64,000 bases of DNA, from contig NC_063075.1 of assembly GCF_022605165.1 (NCBI RefSeq), forward strand, positions 186,001 through 250,000, in the 5' to 3' direction. Made by a program: the position numbers and the translations under genes. The stretch comes from Purpureocillium takamizusanense (taxonomy: Eukaryota; Ascomycota; Sordariomycetes; Hypocreales; Ophiocordycipitaceae). How positions within the stretch are numbered: the first letter of the stretch is position 1; every line of letters starts with the position of its first letter. A model generated the notes under the pieces. That model did no database searches. It was not told the origin of the DNA and was given only the letters and a program-made list of their open reading frames with translations. Shown in pieces: positions 30,709 through 42,501 of the stretch.

Positions 30709-31069
30709 AGGATTACGCTTTGATCGTGCAGGTTCGAGATTGTGTGCGAGAGGCGTGTCGGAAGAGCCTGCATCGTGCGAAGGCGGTTGTAGTACTGCAT
30801 TTACAAGAATTTGGGCATGAAAGATGAGTATAGAATAGCTGCACATTTGATGGTTCCTTGGTATGGACAGCACGGACTCTACATCCAAGATACGGCCAGA
30901 AGTCATAGAGATGCCAATAGCACAGCAGTCTTTCAACAGCTCTTCCCACATTTGCGCTTGCAGGACAAGGAAACAAGTTCCAAAAAGGTTTATATAGTCC
31001 AATTCTCCGTACACTTTGCCACATCCCGTCTGTCGCTCATTGAACCGAACTTCACTGACGCAGAGGTAC
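30709..31069. other. Convergent spacer
   Basis: About 360 bases between the 3' ends of the PLP enzyme and cutinase genes; nothing else seen. Confidence 0.5.
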
Positions 31070-31868
31070 TCATCTACTGGCCCTAATACGCTCGATGAGG
31101 AAGTGCGGAGCCTCTTCAGCAGCCTCGTCGCCATAGGAAAGGTGAGCAGGCGTAACTATCAGCGTTCCCGTGCAAACCAGGTCGCCGTCGGCGCAAAAGA
31201 CCTCGAGACGATCGCTGGGGTAGTTGGGGATCTGTCCCTTGTTTTGCATATTCTTGGTGTAGCCGAAGAGCACCGCGCCGACAATCTTACCTCTAACGCC
31301 GGCGTCCAGGTCTCGAATAGATGCAGCCGTGAGCGCGGCCCCTTGACTGTACGTGTGTCTTGTTAGAGACGAATGATTCAACAGCTGGCATGCTCCATAC
31401 CTGTATCCGCCGGCTACTACCTTGGCATTGGGACACTTGGTGCTTGCCAGGTTGAAGAGGCGAACCATCTCCGCGATGGCGGCTGGGCTAGTGCCATCGG
31501 GAAGGAAGTTGTCACCAAGACTGGCGGTATAGGGTCCGCCAACGCCTTGCACCCAGACGTCGTTGTCCCCAAACTGACCTTCCAATCCGTCTGCGAGGCT
31601 TGGTCCGAGGGAACCCTAGCAGGTTAGTCTTGAAGAAGGACGGCGAGGCAGCCGGCTTTACCATGTTGCCTGACTCGGTAGTGCCTCGAGCATAGACTAA
31701 AACAATGCTTGGGCAGGCACCACCGTTCTCAAGCTCGTTCCGTGTCAGCTGACGCTGTCGCACTTCGAGGTCCATGTTCCTTGCTTCGACGGCCTCATCG
31801 ACTCTCCAGGCTGGCAGCGCAGCAGAAGTGCCTGCAAGCGCGACCACGGCGGCGAAAAGAAACTTCAT
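31070..31868 (-). CDS. Cutinase
   Basis: Three exons (31868-31662, 31615-31401, 31346-31070), 232 residues. A signal peptide ends near residue 17 (TSAALP), then a short propeptide. Family blocks are present: [39 protein letters not shown] and [14 protein letters not shown]. The catalytic serine is Ser141 in GYSQG, and its codon is split by intron 2. Asp196 (CADGDLVC) and His209 (TPAHLSY) complete the triad. Four cysteines (52, one in KCPNAK, 192, 199) fit the two disulfides of the family. It hydrolyses cutin esters and other polyesters outside the cell (EC 3.1.1.74), relevant to contact with plant surfaces or saprotrophy. Confidence 0.93.
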
Positions 31869-33194
31869 ACTGCAGGCAGAACGAAGCGAGAAATTGGTCT
31901 CGGGTGTGGGCATCATGAGATGTCGTAATTTACACCATTTATACATGTTTTACGCACTAGTTCCCTCGCATATACGCTCATTTCAGGCTACATCCGTTCA
32001 TCATGCCCAGGAACAGATACATGTACGGCCGAAGCTTAATTTGGCCACAACCCTCCTTCATTGCGATGTGTGGTATACGCCGACAAGTGCACCGCTTAAG
32101 GAAGGAGGTTCAATATCGATGTGACTGTATGCCTAACCTGTCGTTGCGACTGAAATAGCCTACTTTGCAGATCTTGAGTTCGTGGGTCGTGGATGGGCGG
32201 CCCGCATGATAAACGCGGGGAAGCCGCCACAACCTAGGCCATGGCGGCACTGCACTAGCCAGTGCTTGCTGAGGCATCACCGCAACATTCGCTTGACCGC
32301 AGTAGCGAGACGTCTGAAGATGAATAAGTTGCATATTATGTCTAAGCTTGACCGTAGGCTTTGGGATGCCAAGAAGACATTGTCTGTCGAGCTTCGGACG
32401 GCCTCTCCAATCTTCTCAGCCGGTCCGATCACAGAGCCTGACGCTTGCCTTTAGGAACAGCATGCGCTTGAGAGAATAGCCCACTTCAGTTGGGACTCGC
32501 CAATTGCCACAACAACGTTGTCGAGCCATCACGTGTCCCATCAGTTCTTTACGGCACAGTGTCCCCAATGATGCTTGTATCTAGGGGAACATCGGCCGTG
32601 CGCAAGAGGAGGGGGAAGACCTTTGGTCCGTCCACTCACGCTTGGAAAAGGGTAGTAATTAACCTTTCTTTGGCTCTATGTCCGATGTTACATCCATTTG
32701 GATGAGCGGCGTTTAGACGAAGATCGGACCGAGCAAAGACGGTGTGGTGGTGGCTACTTATGGCATCTTGCATCGTTCTCGGAGCGGGGCAGGATGCGGG
32801 TAGTTTTGTTGCTAGCTAGGAGAGCTAGTACTCCTCCACAGCAAACAGGTTTCTGGCGGTGAAAGTCCACATGCCACCATGCTGTTATCGTTCATGAAGT
32901 GCACAGATTCTGGACCCCCTGTCTCGCGCCGTCCAAAGGGATCAAGACTGACGAGCATGGATCGTCTGACAACCGGGCCGATTTCATTTACAACTGCAAA
33001 ACATTGGGTCAAAGGAAAGGCTGCAGAATAGGCGGGTGCGTGTATTCAAACACTGGCATGGTGCCCAGATCTCATCTCACCCAAGTCCGCACTATAGCGT
33101 TATGTCGACCATCGATGCCATGTTTAATTCACACAGCACACAAAGTCGCGCCCGCCAGGACAAACCGGGTCTGGATTAAAGGTCAGCTATATTG
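31869..33194. other. Spacer upstream of cutinase
   Basis: About 1.3 kb; no supported gene. A TATA-like box for cutinase is at 31936-31943. Frames elsewhere are short and unrelated to known families. Confidence 0.45.
31936..31943 (-). promoter_or_regulatory. TATA-like box of the cutinase gene
   Basis: TATAAATG on the minus strand, about 70 bases before the ATG at 31868. Confidence 0.4.
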
Positions 33195-33515
33195 TCATCG
33201 GCGCTCGGCATGAACTGGGCAGTAGTTACCTGGGAAGACTGTCCCTGTGCATTGATTGCGCCAACTGCAGCTCGTATGGAAATCGTTCCCTCGGCATGGC
33301 TTGCCTATGTAGCAACCCCAGATGTTGCCGGCATCGTTGGGGCAGGGATAGGATCCCGGAGCGCCTTGCAGCGGCGCGCCACCCCATGATCGGCATTTGT
33401 CTTTGTCCATGCAGATGCACCAGCCGACGCCATCTGCACATGGTCCGTTGACGGCAGCGAGAGCAACTTGTAGAAGCATCAAAAGTGCGAGCTTAGAAAA
33501 TGGCTTTGAGAGCAT
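33195..33515 (-). CDS. Small secreted protein: stand-alone ten-cysteine domain
   Basis: A 106-residue, intronless protein starting at the ATG that opens a signal peptide (MLSKPFSKLALLMLLQVALA, cleavage near 21). The frame runs 13 residues further upstream but that would bury the signal. Mature cysteines are at 26, 33, 35, 41, 58, 68, 74, 83, 89 and 99. The pattern NGPC, GWCICMDKDKC, SWGG, PCPND, QCTGT, YCP resembles the cysteine-rich domain that accompanies secreted fungal lysozyme or NlpC/P60-type wall hydrolases; here it stands alone without a catalytic part, and the usual adjacent Cys pair after PND is reduced to one (WGCY). A binding or effector role is inference. A minus-strand TATA box lies about 120 bases upstream. 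Confidence 0.75.
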   Translation of the reverse strand: MLSKPFSKLALLMLLQVALAAVNGPCADGVGWCICMDKDKCRSWGGAPLQGAPGSYPCPNDAGNIWGCYIGKPCRGNDFHTSCSWRNQCTGTVFPGNYCPVHAERR

Positions 33516-33633
33516 CTTGTGTTCAATAATCCGAGTGCACGGTGTACGAGGCAAAGTGCTGTGTTGACGGCTGGACTGTGCAGGTGAGTGGATTGAAACA
33601 TAGACCGCACGACCGAAGGATCTCTCTATTTTA

Positions 33634-33640
33634 CTTTATA
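33634..33640 (-). promoter_or_regulatory. TATA box of the ten-cysteine protein gene
   Basis: TATAAAG on the minus strand, about 120 bases before the ATG at 33515. Confidence 0.4.
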
Positions 33641-34598
33641 GAGAGCAAAGCACTTACTTCTGTGTTCGGTCATTCTTCTTTGCTTTCAGCCTTGCGGCGG
33701 AGATGAGTCTGTTTCGTGTTTCGTACAGGCAGACGGCGCCAACCCACACCCAAATCGGCATGATCGTCCGGAGCGTGGGCGACCTAGCGCCCAAGATCAC
33801 GCCGGAATCGCGACAAAGGTGGTACTTTTGCGCCTGCTGAAGGATGATGAGGCATTCCGGAAGGCTCACAGGCTGCAAAACACATTGTGGACATGTAACC
33901 GTGATGTTGCCTCAGCTGGTAAACCGGAGGACTGAGGTGAACGTTACGACGCTGCGATGATCGCGGCGTTTTGTTACTCCGCTCAAGGCACCACCCTCGG
34001 CAGCGTTAACCATCCGGCTTTGCTAACTGGAAGCCGAGAGCGGCAAACTTTGTTGATGCCTACTCCGCTAGACTAGTGCCGTTCGTTGACGGTAGGAAGT
34101 CTCGTCATGATGCTTCGCGGCACCCATGGACTTTGGTGCAAGTACCCAGCAGGTCTTTCGGCGGCGTACACGAGGTAACAATGCCGACTATCGGCCCCAC
34201 CATGGCTGGGCCATCGGTGCCGAGTACTGGCCCCAGCCCGGACACGGCCGGCCAGCCCTTGGCCAGTTTGCCGAGACACTGACTTGCAAGCGTAACGACA
34301 CACACATCCCTGCCGCTCAACCTGTGGTCTCCTGGCGGCGGCTGCGACTGGAGCCATCGGCGCGGACCCGACTCTCCCATAACGATCTATCTGGCCCGAG
34401 GCAGACAGCTTGTTGGCTCACTTGGCCCAGATATTCCCCCGCCCGAGCGTGCCGACGCGGAGGCTCTCTAAGTCAGCTGCGCTGCGGTACGTGCTGCGTA
34501 CCCGATAGCCTATCGCCAGGGACATTAGATGGTCTCGCAATGAAGAGAAAGCGTTTATGACGTAGGGAGCATATGGCAAGCCTTGAGGCGACGCGGAG

Positions 34599-34606
34599 TA
34601 TATAAG
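34599..34606 (+). promoter_or_regulatory. TATA box of the cupin gene
   Basis: TATATAAG, about 122 bases before the ATG at 34728. Confidence 0.45.
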
Positions 34607-34727
34607 ATGAGCTTTGGAGCCATTTGACCAGCCAACTTGGAACGTCCACAGCTACTCTCCGTTGCGCATACATCAATCGAACCTATTCGCACTATTGACC
34701 ACTTTTCACAACTCCCACTACGCCAAA

Positions 34728-35238
34728 ATGCCAGCAGAAGGCAGAATCGTGGAAGACCCCCCAAAGTACGACCGAAGGTATGCATCCAAACACCTCAATT
34801 GGGCGACCCTTTTCGTCTCACGAACAAAGCAATGGCTAACCGATGGCGTTTTGCTACAGTCGGCCGCTCCCTTCCATGGAGCTCGCATACCAATACAAGT
34901 TGCCCAACTGCCCCGGCGGGTCAAGCATCGGGCTTCTCGTAACCTTCCCACCCAACTCGTCCACCCCTCCCCACCGACACGCCGGGGCAGCGGCGTCAGC
35001 CTACGTCCTCTCGGGGACCCTACTCAACAAGATGAACAACGAGCCGACGAGGGTGTTTGACAAGGGTGGCAGCTGGTTCGAGGCCCCCGGCTGCCACCAC
35101 AAGGTCAGCGACAACTACAGCGCCACGGAGACGGCCACGCTGCTGGCGACCCTAGTGGTGGACACCGAGGACGTGGACAAGGGTGGGATTGCCGCGCTCG
35201 TGGAGCTGGACGAGGAGTACAGGGACATTAAATTTTAG
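34728..35238 (+). CDS. Small cupin-domain protein
   Basis: Two exons (34728-34777 and 34860-35238) joined by an 82-nt intron give 142 residues. The single cupin barrel shows motif 1 as PPHRHAGAAASAYVLSG, ending in a short loop, then GGSWFEAPGCHHKVSDN as motif 2. Two His in HRH and the HH pair could bind a metal, although the Glu of motif 1 is not at its usual place. No signal peptide, so it is probably cytosolic. Many fungal relatives are uncharacterised; an enzymatic or binding role for a small molecule is all that can be said. Confidence 0.8.
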
Positions 35239-36705
35239 ACTTGACTTGCTGACCACTGTAAAATGGACGGTGTGGACGTGGACACGGACTTGTATCAAAG
35301 CCTTCATATTCCTGTCTCGGAGGGCTGATGGTGAATTTGTCGTTGATCCTCCATCTCCTCGGAGCACGTCGCTGCTATGCCTTCCAACATCCATGTTTCT
35401 AATCACTTAGACCCAACCAAGGGCTCGCACATCCACTTGGCAGGAAGTTCAACCGCTGTGTTGCTGACCCCCACCACTGAGCTAGATGCGCCACGAGCTT
35501 CGCATTCCACGAGTAGGAACCCCCGGAGTGCCCCAAGGTGCCTGGGTCGCAGCGTCCCCCGCCCGAGCTGCATGTCCCCCTCTGACGACGGCCGGCCGAG
35601 ACCGCCCGGATGGCGCCAACGGTTCGCCGTCTCGGGTACCCCTTTGCGCCTGGTCCTGTTGCTCATGGAGTCTGCAGGGCCAAGCGCCCAGGATCAGGGC
35701 TAAATTGACGCAGTCGCAGCGCCGCCTCTTCAGAGGCATGGACACCGTGGAGGCAGAGCGGGTGAAAGAGGAATGCATGCACGCTTGTGGGTATGGCGTG
35801 TCGATGTTGCCCTGGGAGGGATCGCGGCCGCGGATATGTGGTTGCTCTGCTGTCAACTAGACAGCCATCCCCTCGCCCAGTGGGAGATGTGTTCATGGCT
35901 ATTGGTCCTCCAAGGTGTGAAGTTACTCGATTGCACAACGGTGTACCGACGATGATAGTTATATTGTTTGAGTGCACTGCTGGAAGACGGCGAGGCGGGG
36001 TTCAGTGGCTTTGCAGCGCACGTCTCTTACACTTCGGGATGGCGTCCTTCGTGGCCTACGAAGCAGGAGGCCAAGTCACCATGGGAGTATCGACTTGTAT
36101 AGGTCATCTATGGCTAGTCCATGGCTCAATATGAAACTGATATGTTCAATCTCCACCCATTTTTGCTCGTGGCGCTTTGTCCTCCGCACGCCCATCGCCT
36201 GGAGCCGTTGCAGATCACATCGTGTTGCGGAATCCACAGCGGGCAGTAGTAGAAGTTTGTGGCAGCTTCAATTGTGCGATACCTACTGAAATGAGGATTG
36301 GGAACTCCACATCGTGGGCCGTTGAGACGAAATGGGATATGCCGTACAGGCTAGATCCTCCCAAGCTGCTACATTTGATGCCGCATTCGAATCCCGCGTA
36401 GCCTATGTACATTGACCCAGTGGCTCGGGACGGCACACGGATGCCCGTACATCTGTCCAATCACCATGAAACGAACATGAAACAAAACGAAACTTATGGT
36501 TAAGAATGATCGACTGCGCCGCAGCCTTGGAGGCGTAGCAACTGGGCTGCCATGTCGGCTTCAATGCTCAATGCTGCGGCTGCCGCGCTCGAAAGCAAGG
36601 ATGCAGGTCCAACAAAGCCACGATTTTGCGTATAAAATCCCAACGGACGCAAACGCAGCACTGTTTTACCGAAATTTCTCGAAAAACCTCCCTGTAGACT
36701 GAAGA
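35239..36705. other. Spacer
   Basis: About 1.5 kb; no supported gene. A TATA box for the acetyltransferase is near the right end. Confidence 0.45.
36631..36637 (+). promoter_or_regulatory. TATA box of the alcohol acetyltransferase gene
   Basis: TATAAAA, 75 bases before the ATG at 36706. Confidence 0.45.
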
Positions 36706-38307
36706 ATGACGCCAGCCATGGACGATCCATCGGCGGCGTACACGGTATTTCGCACGGCGAGTAAGCAGCGGCGACCTCCACTAGCCCTGCCACAGCTGCT
36801 GATGCGTACAGGCTTCTACGATCGCATGTTCTACACGTTTCATCGCCATGGGATTCAGTCAAACATTCTCGTCTCGGCGCGATATGTGTGTGGTGGCCGC
36901 CGACAGCTCTCCAAATGCATCGTATACCAGGCGCTGGCTTCCGTCATCAAAACGCACCCCGTCCTCCGAGTCATTGGCATACAACGTCCGTCGCCGCGAC
37001 CAGGGAAACATAGGCTCTTTAGAGCTGTCCTTCACAATATTGACCTAGATGCCTGTGTCGAGTTTGTGGCCGACGACCGTGGCCATGGCGTGACTTCCGC
37101 GACGCTCGAGAACGCCCACAACTCCTGGGACTGGACCGACGATGAAGCACGAACTCCGTGGTGGAAGCTCATTGTCGTCGGCGGAGAGCATGTTGTCTTT
37201 GTCTACCACCACTTAGTTGGGGATGGCATTTCCGGTGTAACCTTTCATCGTGAATTCCTTGCCGCTCTCAACTCCGTTGTTTCAGCGACGACCGACTCAG
37301 GAACCGGGCCACCAGGGAACGTGGCGTACAGTCCATCAACTACTCTTCACTTCCCGCCCGAAGCGACGGACATCGCAACTGCCACGCCCTCCATCTTGAG
37401 GTTGGTGTGGAACTATCTCATTTGGTGGCTGCTTCGACTCTTCCTCCGGAAAAGACTCCTCTTCGGGGATCTCCCACCACCCCGTCCATACTCCCAATCT
37501 GTGGTCGCCGTCCCGAGCAGTGGAGACCGGACCATTACACGGATAGTGACATGCAGAATCCCAGCGGCCAAGGTCAGACGCATCATCTCAGCCTGCCGGG
37601 AGCACCAGACAACATTTACGCCTCTTCTTGTCACAGTGTTCAATGTCACCCTATCGACGGACTTTTACCCCAACGCCCTGGTCGGTGCGTCCCGCGTTGC
37701 CATTGACCTCCGGTCACATCTTCCCCTACAAGAGGCTGGCGCTCTCGCACCGAGTGGGATTATCATGAATGCGGCTGCAGCCGCCGTTCAGCTACACTGG
37801 CTACCGAGCTATAGACAAAACAGGGCAAAAGATCACCAAGGCGGACTGTCTTCCAACCATGAGACGATATGGCGCCTGGCACAAAACTACAAAAAGGGCA
37901 TGAGTTCCGGACTCAACGGATGCATCCGCGATTGGATTGCCTCCAAGCTGGTCGGGCCTGATCTTGAGGACTTCACAGAGACGTCTTTACCCATGATAGG
38001 GCACATGGTAGGCGACACGTACCTTGTGTCCAACTTGGGCTCCATTGCCGGCCGGCAACAAGGTGTCCGGGCAGGGGATGGTGAGCAGGGGTGGGCCATT
38101 GACGAGATGCAATTCTCAGCCGCCGCAACGAACGGGCACGCGGGGTCGCGCAGCATTACTCTCAACATTGTCGGCGTCGCCGGCGGAGACACATTGATCA
38201 ACGCTTCTTTCGAAGACGGCATGATGCGGAAAGAAGTGGTGGATGCCATCCTCGATAGAACAATGATGAGAATTGACCAGCTATGCGAGGAAGGCGTCGC
38301 GAGATGA
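36706..38307 (+). CDS. Alcohol acetyltransferase family protein (AATase)
   Basis: A single exon of 533 residues, near the family's usual 480-550. It belongs to the BAHD-like/condensation fold superfamily: the HxxxDG active site is H169-LVG-D173-G in YHHLVGDGISG. The N-terminal MRTGFYDRMFYTFHRHGIQS and LASVIKTHPVLRV blocks are typical of fungal ATF-type enzymes, and PSGIIMNA, MIGHMVGDTYLVSNLGS and SFEDGMM correspond to the DFGWG side of the fold. It should transfer an acetyl group from acetyl-CoA to an alcohol, making acetate esters or finishing a secondary metabolite. A hydrophobic stretch near 230-245 (LRLVWNYLIWWLLRLFL) could anchor it to membranes. It precedes a Zn2Cys6 regulator on the same strand, a possible partner. 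Confidence 0.85.
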   Translation: MTPAMDDPSAAYTVFRTASKQRRPPLALPQLLMRTGFYDRMFYTFHRHGIQSNILVSARYVCGGRRQLSKCIVYQALASVIKTHPVLRVIGIQRPSPRPGKHRLFRAVLHNIDLDACVEFVADDRGHGVTSATLENAHNSWDWTDDEARTPWWKLIVVGGEHVVFVYHHLVGDGISGVTFHREFLAALNSVVSATTDSGTGPPGNVAYSPSTTLHFPPEATDIATATPSILRLVWNYLIWWLLRLFLRKRLLFGDLPPPRPYSQSVVAVPSSGDRTITRIVTCRIPAAKVRRIISACREHQTTFTPLLVTVFNVTLSTDFYPNALVGASRVAIDLRSHLPLQEAGALAPSGIIMNAAAAAVQLHWLPSYRQNRAKDHQGGLSSNHETIWRLAQNYKKGMSSGLNGCIRDWIASKLVGPDLEDFTETSLPMIGHMVGDTYLVSNLGSIAGRQQGVRAGDGEQGWAIDEMQFSAAATNGHAGSRSITLNIVGVAGGDTLINASFEDGMMRKEVVDAILDRTMMRIDQLCEEGVAR

Positions 38308-39549
38308 CAAGTTGGCTGCGCTTTGTACTGGACTTGAAGGAAGCCATCCTCCTCGGACAGACGACAACATTGGTGATGAAACTCTCCCCTGCTGCGAACC
38401 GAGTCAACCGGCGGCCGACGGAACATAGACAACAATATTACCAGGAGATACAGCTCTCGGATCTTCTCCTCAGCCAACGTCAAGGCGGGCTCCTCGTTTC
38501 CACTCGCTCTGTGACCACGCTCAGCGCTCTTTTAGGTCGAAGAGCTGATGCGGTGAACAATTTCCGCCTTGTGATACTTCAATGACCCTAAATACCCCGC
38601 GCCAAACAGTGCAGAGAGTGTCGGAGACCAAGCGAAAGGGGGCTTACGTATTGTATTACGATGAAAGAGGGCGAAGGGTTGTCTCGTGGCGGCGCCAGCC
38701 CTCCTCCGGCTCATGTCCTGACTGCAGTAGTTTATCCCCACAGGCTTCGACTAACACGTCAGGGAGCTTACTGGCACCCCTGTGAGCGTCGAAACGAAAC
38801 GGCGAACTGCGGGGCGGCGGAAAGCATGAGTGCTTGCCAGCTGCGACAACGGATAGCCGGGCACGGGCTAATAACTAGCGGTTAGCCGACACAAAAGCTT
38901 CATCGTTAGGCATTTGTGTTGATGCCGATGCAGTCAGCCTCCCCCGGCCAGCCATAGCAGCCCCAGTCCCACCAATCGTGGCGATCTTGACCTTGCGTCA
39001 AGCCTTCGTCTAGATTATCTGTTCGTGGACGACAATCTGCCGGCCGGGCTGCTCGCCGAGGTTGGCAAAGAGGCTTCCTCCTCCCCATGTACAAGGCCGC
39101 TGCAGGGCCGCCGTGACATGGAGCATCAGGTGGTGTCATAACCCCATCTAAAGTCGCCTGTAGCCATCCCTACGGCGAGTATGGAACTAGAAACATCGAG
39201 GCTCCAGCCCGTGGCGCCATCTAAGTAGCCCCAAGTTGCTTGAGCATGCCTGGCCTGCCTGGATCGTGCTCATGTACATGTATGAATACGAGCCCGTGGC
39301 CACATCTTGTACCCATGAGGATCCACGACGGATATGAACGAGATGCGAGGTTGTTAGAAGCCTGAGGCCCCTGTTCCTTTTGCATCTTAAAACCGGCAAG
39401 TGCACGTTTCGACGACACTCCATGGACAAAAGCGCAGTGTTAGTTCCACGGCATCCGGGCTTCCACGGCCAGCCTTTTGGCGTTATAGGACAAACATCTC
39501 TACGCAACCGAGAACACCGACAAGCGAGAAAACAAAAACATCGTCCGCC
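38308..39549. other. Spacer upstream of the Zn2Cys6 regulator
   Basis: About 1.2 kb without a supported gene. Confidence 0.5.
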
Positions 39550-41628
39550 ATGGAGGAGCAAATGCCTACTCAAGCGCAAGGACCCGCCACGCGCGTGACG
39601 CTGGCGTGTGTTCAGTGTCGCGAGCGCCACATTAGGTGCGACGGCGACAAACCGACCTGCGCGCGCTGCCAATCCACCGGTGTCCAGTGCACCTACTTGA
39701 AGTCTCGTAGGGGGGGACGTCCGCGGCGGCCGACGCTGCACGATCAGGCTCAGGCTCACGTTCAGTCGCAGCCGACCTCCGCTCCGTTTGGACCCGCCAC
39801 GGCTCCGGTCACGGTCGCCGTCCCAGCCGATGAGGAGCTCACGACGCCGAACCTTCCCATGGTTCCGGCAGCAACTTCATGGCGGCATGACAGCTCCAGC
39901 TCGAGTGCCACGCGCGGTAGCTCCAGCTTTGACGGCGACGACAGCACAACGGCTTCGTCGTCTCAACGCGTCTTTACCACGGAGCCGCTCTTGGAGCTCT
40001 ACTACAACTACTTTCATGGATCACACCCATGCGTTCTTCCCGCGCATTCCTTCGTGCTCAGGATGCGAGAGCAGCCACCCGGGATGAAGCTCCTTCTCAG
40101 TGTCATGCGGTTCATCGGCTCACTCTACTCGCCCAAGGTGGATTCGGCGCCGCTCGAGGACCAGATATCCGTGGCCATGGCGGAAACGCAGCCTTGGACG
40201 AGCGGCTACGAGATCCAAGCCTTGGTGCTGTACGCAAACGCCGTCTTTTGGTACGACAATATCCCCAAGTCTGAGGAGCTGCTCAAGATGGCGGCGTACA
40301 AGGCGGTGGCCATCGGGATGAACCTGAAGGGATATGCGACAGACCACTCCGGCGGAGACCCCGTTCTTGCGGAGAGCTGGCGCCGAACGTGGTGGCAGCT
40401 ATACTGTACTGATCTGCACGTGGCGGGTACGAATCACAACGAGACTTTGTATACAAGTCAGAGAGACGTTGTTTGCACCGTTGATCTTCCTTGTGAGGAG
40501 TCCGAGTACGCGTCCGGGGTGCGTATGCCGAATACGACAATCACTTTGACAAAAAGTACTAATGCGATGATGCAGTGCATACCCCCTGTTCCAAAGACCA
40601 TGGATGACTATGACAACCGAGAGTTCGACATAAGTGAAGATTCTGCGGACTTCTCGTCTTACGGCTACTTGGTGGGCCTTTTGCGAAGCTTCGATCACGC
40701 CGTATACAGACTACCTCGGTCCTCGGAGGCAAATGTCAAGGAAGTGTGCAGCAACACCGACACCTGCGTTGCGGCATGGGTGTCATTGCTTTCGCAAGGC
40801 AAGAGAAAGCTGTTTCGTGAGGATGGGACATTTGATGAGCTGCTGTTCAAAGGCCACACTCTTCTCCACGTGTAAGTGCACGCCCTCCGGTGCGTAAGAC
40901 AACAATGCCCCGCCGTTCACTCGGCCGGTGATGTTCTATGGTGTTGCTATAGCCCTGCCTTCACTCTACTGTTTAGCTGACAAACAAACAGATACACCAT
41001 TGATGTGCATAGACAACTATCGACGTTGACGTATAACCCGATTGAAAGCACATCCTCCTGTTCTCCGCGCCCCCCTCCGGAACGGCTGGAAGACATCTAC
41101 TACAGAGAAGCACCTTTACACACTGCCAAGATCCTGTCGTCCATCGAGCAAATGACCAAGTTGCTTGCCCTCCCCACCAAAATGTCGCTCCACACGCCCT
41201 TCACCATCTGCATGATCGCCACCATCACCATTGCGCACCTCTCCGCCTGCAAGTACCGGCTGAGAGGCCCAGAACTTCAACTCGGGCGCGAGCGTATCCG
41301 CGTTGCCGTGGGCGCCCTCGAAACATTTGCAGAAACATGGCCGAGAGGCAGGAAAGTCTTGCGCGAGATCAAGATCATCGCCAAAGAGTTACTCAGTATC
41401 GGACCCGACCACCAGGCCAACGTTTCGCAGCCCGAGGCATGCTCAACGGAGATGATCTACACGCATGCTTTCGGCGACAGCGCCATGACTGGTATCGAGT
41501 ATCTCATTTCCGGTGGCGACGCGACCTCCTTTGACAACACGGCGATGTCGGCCCCGCGCCTCGGCTCGGTTGTGAGCGACACGGGCGTCGGCAACTATTA
41601 TTCTATGGACTTTTTGAACTGTTTATAG
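39550..41628 (+). CDS. Zn2Cys6 transcription factor
   Basis: Three exons (39550-40518, 40576-40871, 40992-41628), 633 residues. The zinc cluster is complete: cysteines 20, 23, 30, 37, 40 and 47 (C-x2-C-x6-C-x6-C-x2-C-x6-C), followed by a basic linker (KSRRGGRPRRPT) as in related fungal regulators. The fungal-specific regulatory domain follows, with EPLLELYYNYFHGSHPCVLP, WTSGYEIQALVLYANAVFWYDN and RRTWWQLYCTDLHVA. Intron 1 (57 nt, GTGCGT to GATGCAG with a TACTAAT branch site) is a multiple of three and free of stops, so it would be missed if the frame alone were used; removing it joins SEYASG to CIPPVPKT. The start is the ATG before the cluster, although the frame is open 50 residues upstream. 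It may control the adjacent acetyltransferase, which is inference from position. Confidence 0.88.
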
Positions 41629-42057
41629 ATGGAAAAGAACGTATGAGTTGGGTGAGCTGCGAGCGCTCTGTTCGATGTTGGCTACATAGACGGTGTTGGA
41701 AAGGGGAGGCAATCTCAACCTAGTCTTCTGTAGATGTAAAACGCGGAAAGAGCGGCGTTGTACTGAATTACTGTGGCCAGTCTGTTACATTGTTTAGCAG
41801 TCGTGTCAGCTACGGTGCATTTCTCGAACGAAGACCAATGACGTGATGCCAGAAGCGATGCGTTCAATGTTGGACGCCATGTAAGAGTGGACTGTTCCTG
41901 AGTATCGGAAGCGGCTGAATTTTTTCAGTCTTTGCAACGCATCAAGAAAGAAAAAACGTCTAATGTGCCCTTCGTTCAAAGCAGGTCTGTGTGATGGCGT
42001 CAAATTTCGCTTACATAGTTACACGCGCCTCGAGTGTCTCCTCTACGGCGCTCCATG
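41629..42057. other. Convergent spacer
   Basis: About 430 bases; nothing supported. Confidence 0.5.
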
Positions 42058-42501
42058 CTATACCTCCATGAACTCCCACGTAACTCCATCGGCCTTTGTA
42101 GTAACCAACCCATTTCCGTCCTTCCCAACGGTAACTTGCACAAGATCTCCCAAACGCGGAGCAAGCAGCAAATATCCCCCATCCGGGTGCCTCCGAGCCT
42201 GAAAATACTGATACTGATCGTGCCTCGACGCATCAGCCGTAAAGTTCCACCAGAAATCATGCCCCAGGTATCGTTTCAGTTCTGTCTCGCGGAACCCCAG
42301 CCATCCGTTGTTCTCAACACAAAGCCAATGGCAGTTGCCGGCTTGGCTGATATCGGCTTCCAGGCACAACTGTCCGTCCGCGAGCGCGAGCACACGGCCG
42401 TTGCGCCGCTCGCGGATCATGAAGGTATCGCCGGGCCATGGGACCGCGTCACGGCTGGACACTAAATCCGAGAATTCGTCGTTTTCCTCGTGGTCTGTCA
42501 T
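42058..42501 (-). CDS. Small cytosolic beta-rich protein, probable beta-trefoil
   Basis: A single exon of 147 residues. Repeating short strands punctuated by turns (FMIRERRNGRVLALADGQL, HWLCVENNGWLGFRE, RYLGHDFWWNF, YQYFQARRHPDGGYLLLA, GDLVQVTVGKDGNGL, TWEFMEV) match a widespread family of small fungal hypothetical proteins with HW-C-V-E--GWLGFR and YLGHD signatures. The spacing suggests three repeats of a beta-trefoil, as in fascin or lectins, which is inference. No signal peptide. Function unknown. Confidence 0.75.
   Translation of the reverse strand: MTDHEENDEFSDLVSSRDAVPWPGDTFMIRERRNGRVLALADGQLCLEADISQAGNCHWLCVENNGWLGFRETELKRYLGHDFWWNFTADASRHDQYQYFQARRHPDGGYLLLAPRLGDLVQVTVGKDGNGLVTTKADGVTWEFMEV

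Larger units (their letters stand above)
33516..34727. other. Divergent spacer between ten-cysteine protein and cupin genes
   Basis: About 1.2 kb with both promoters (TATA-like boxes at 33634-33640 minus and 34599-34606 plus). No gene supported. Confidence 0.45.
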
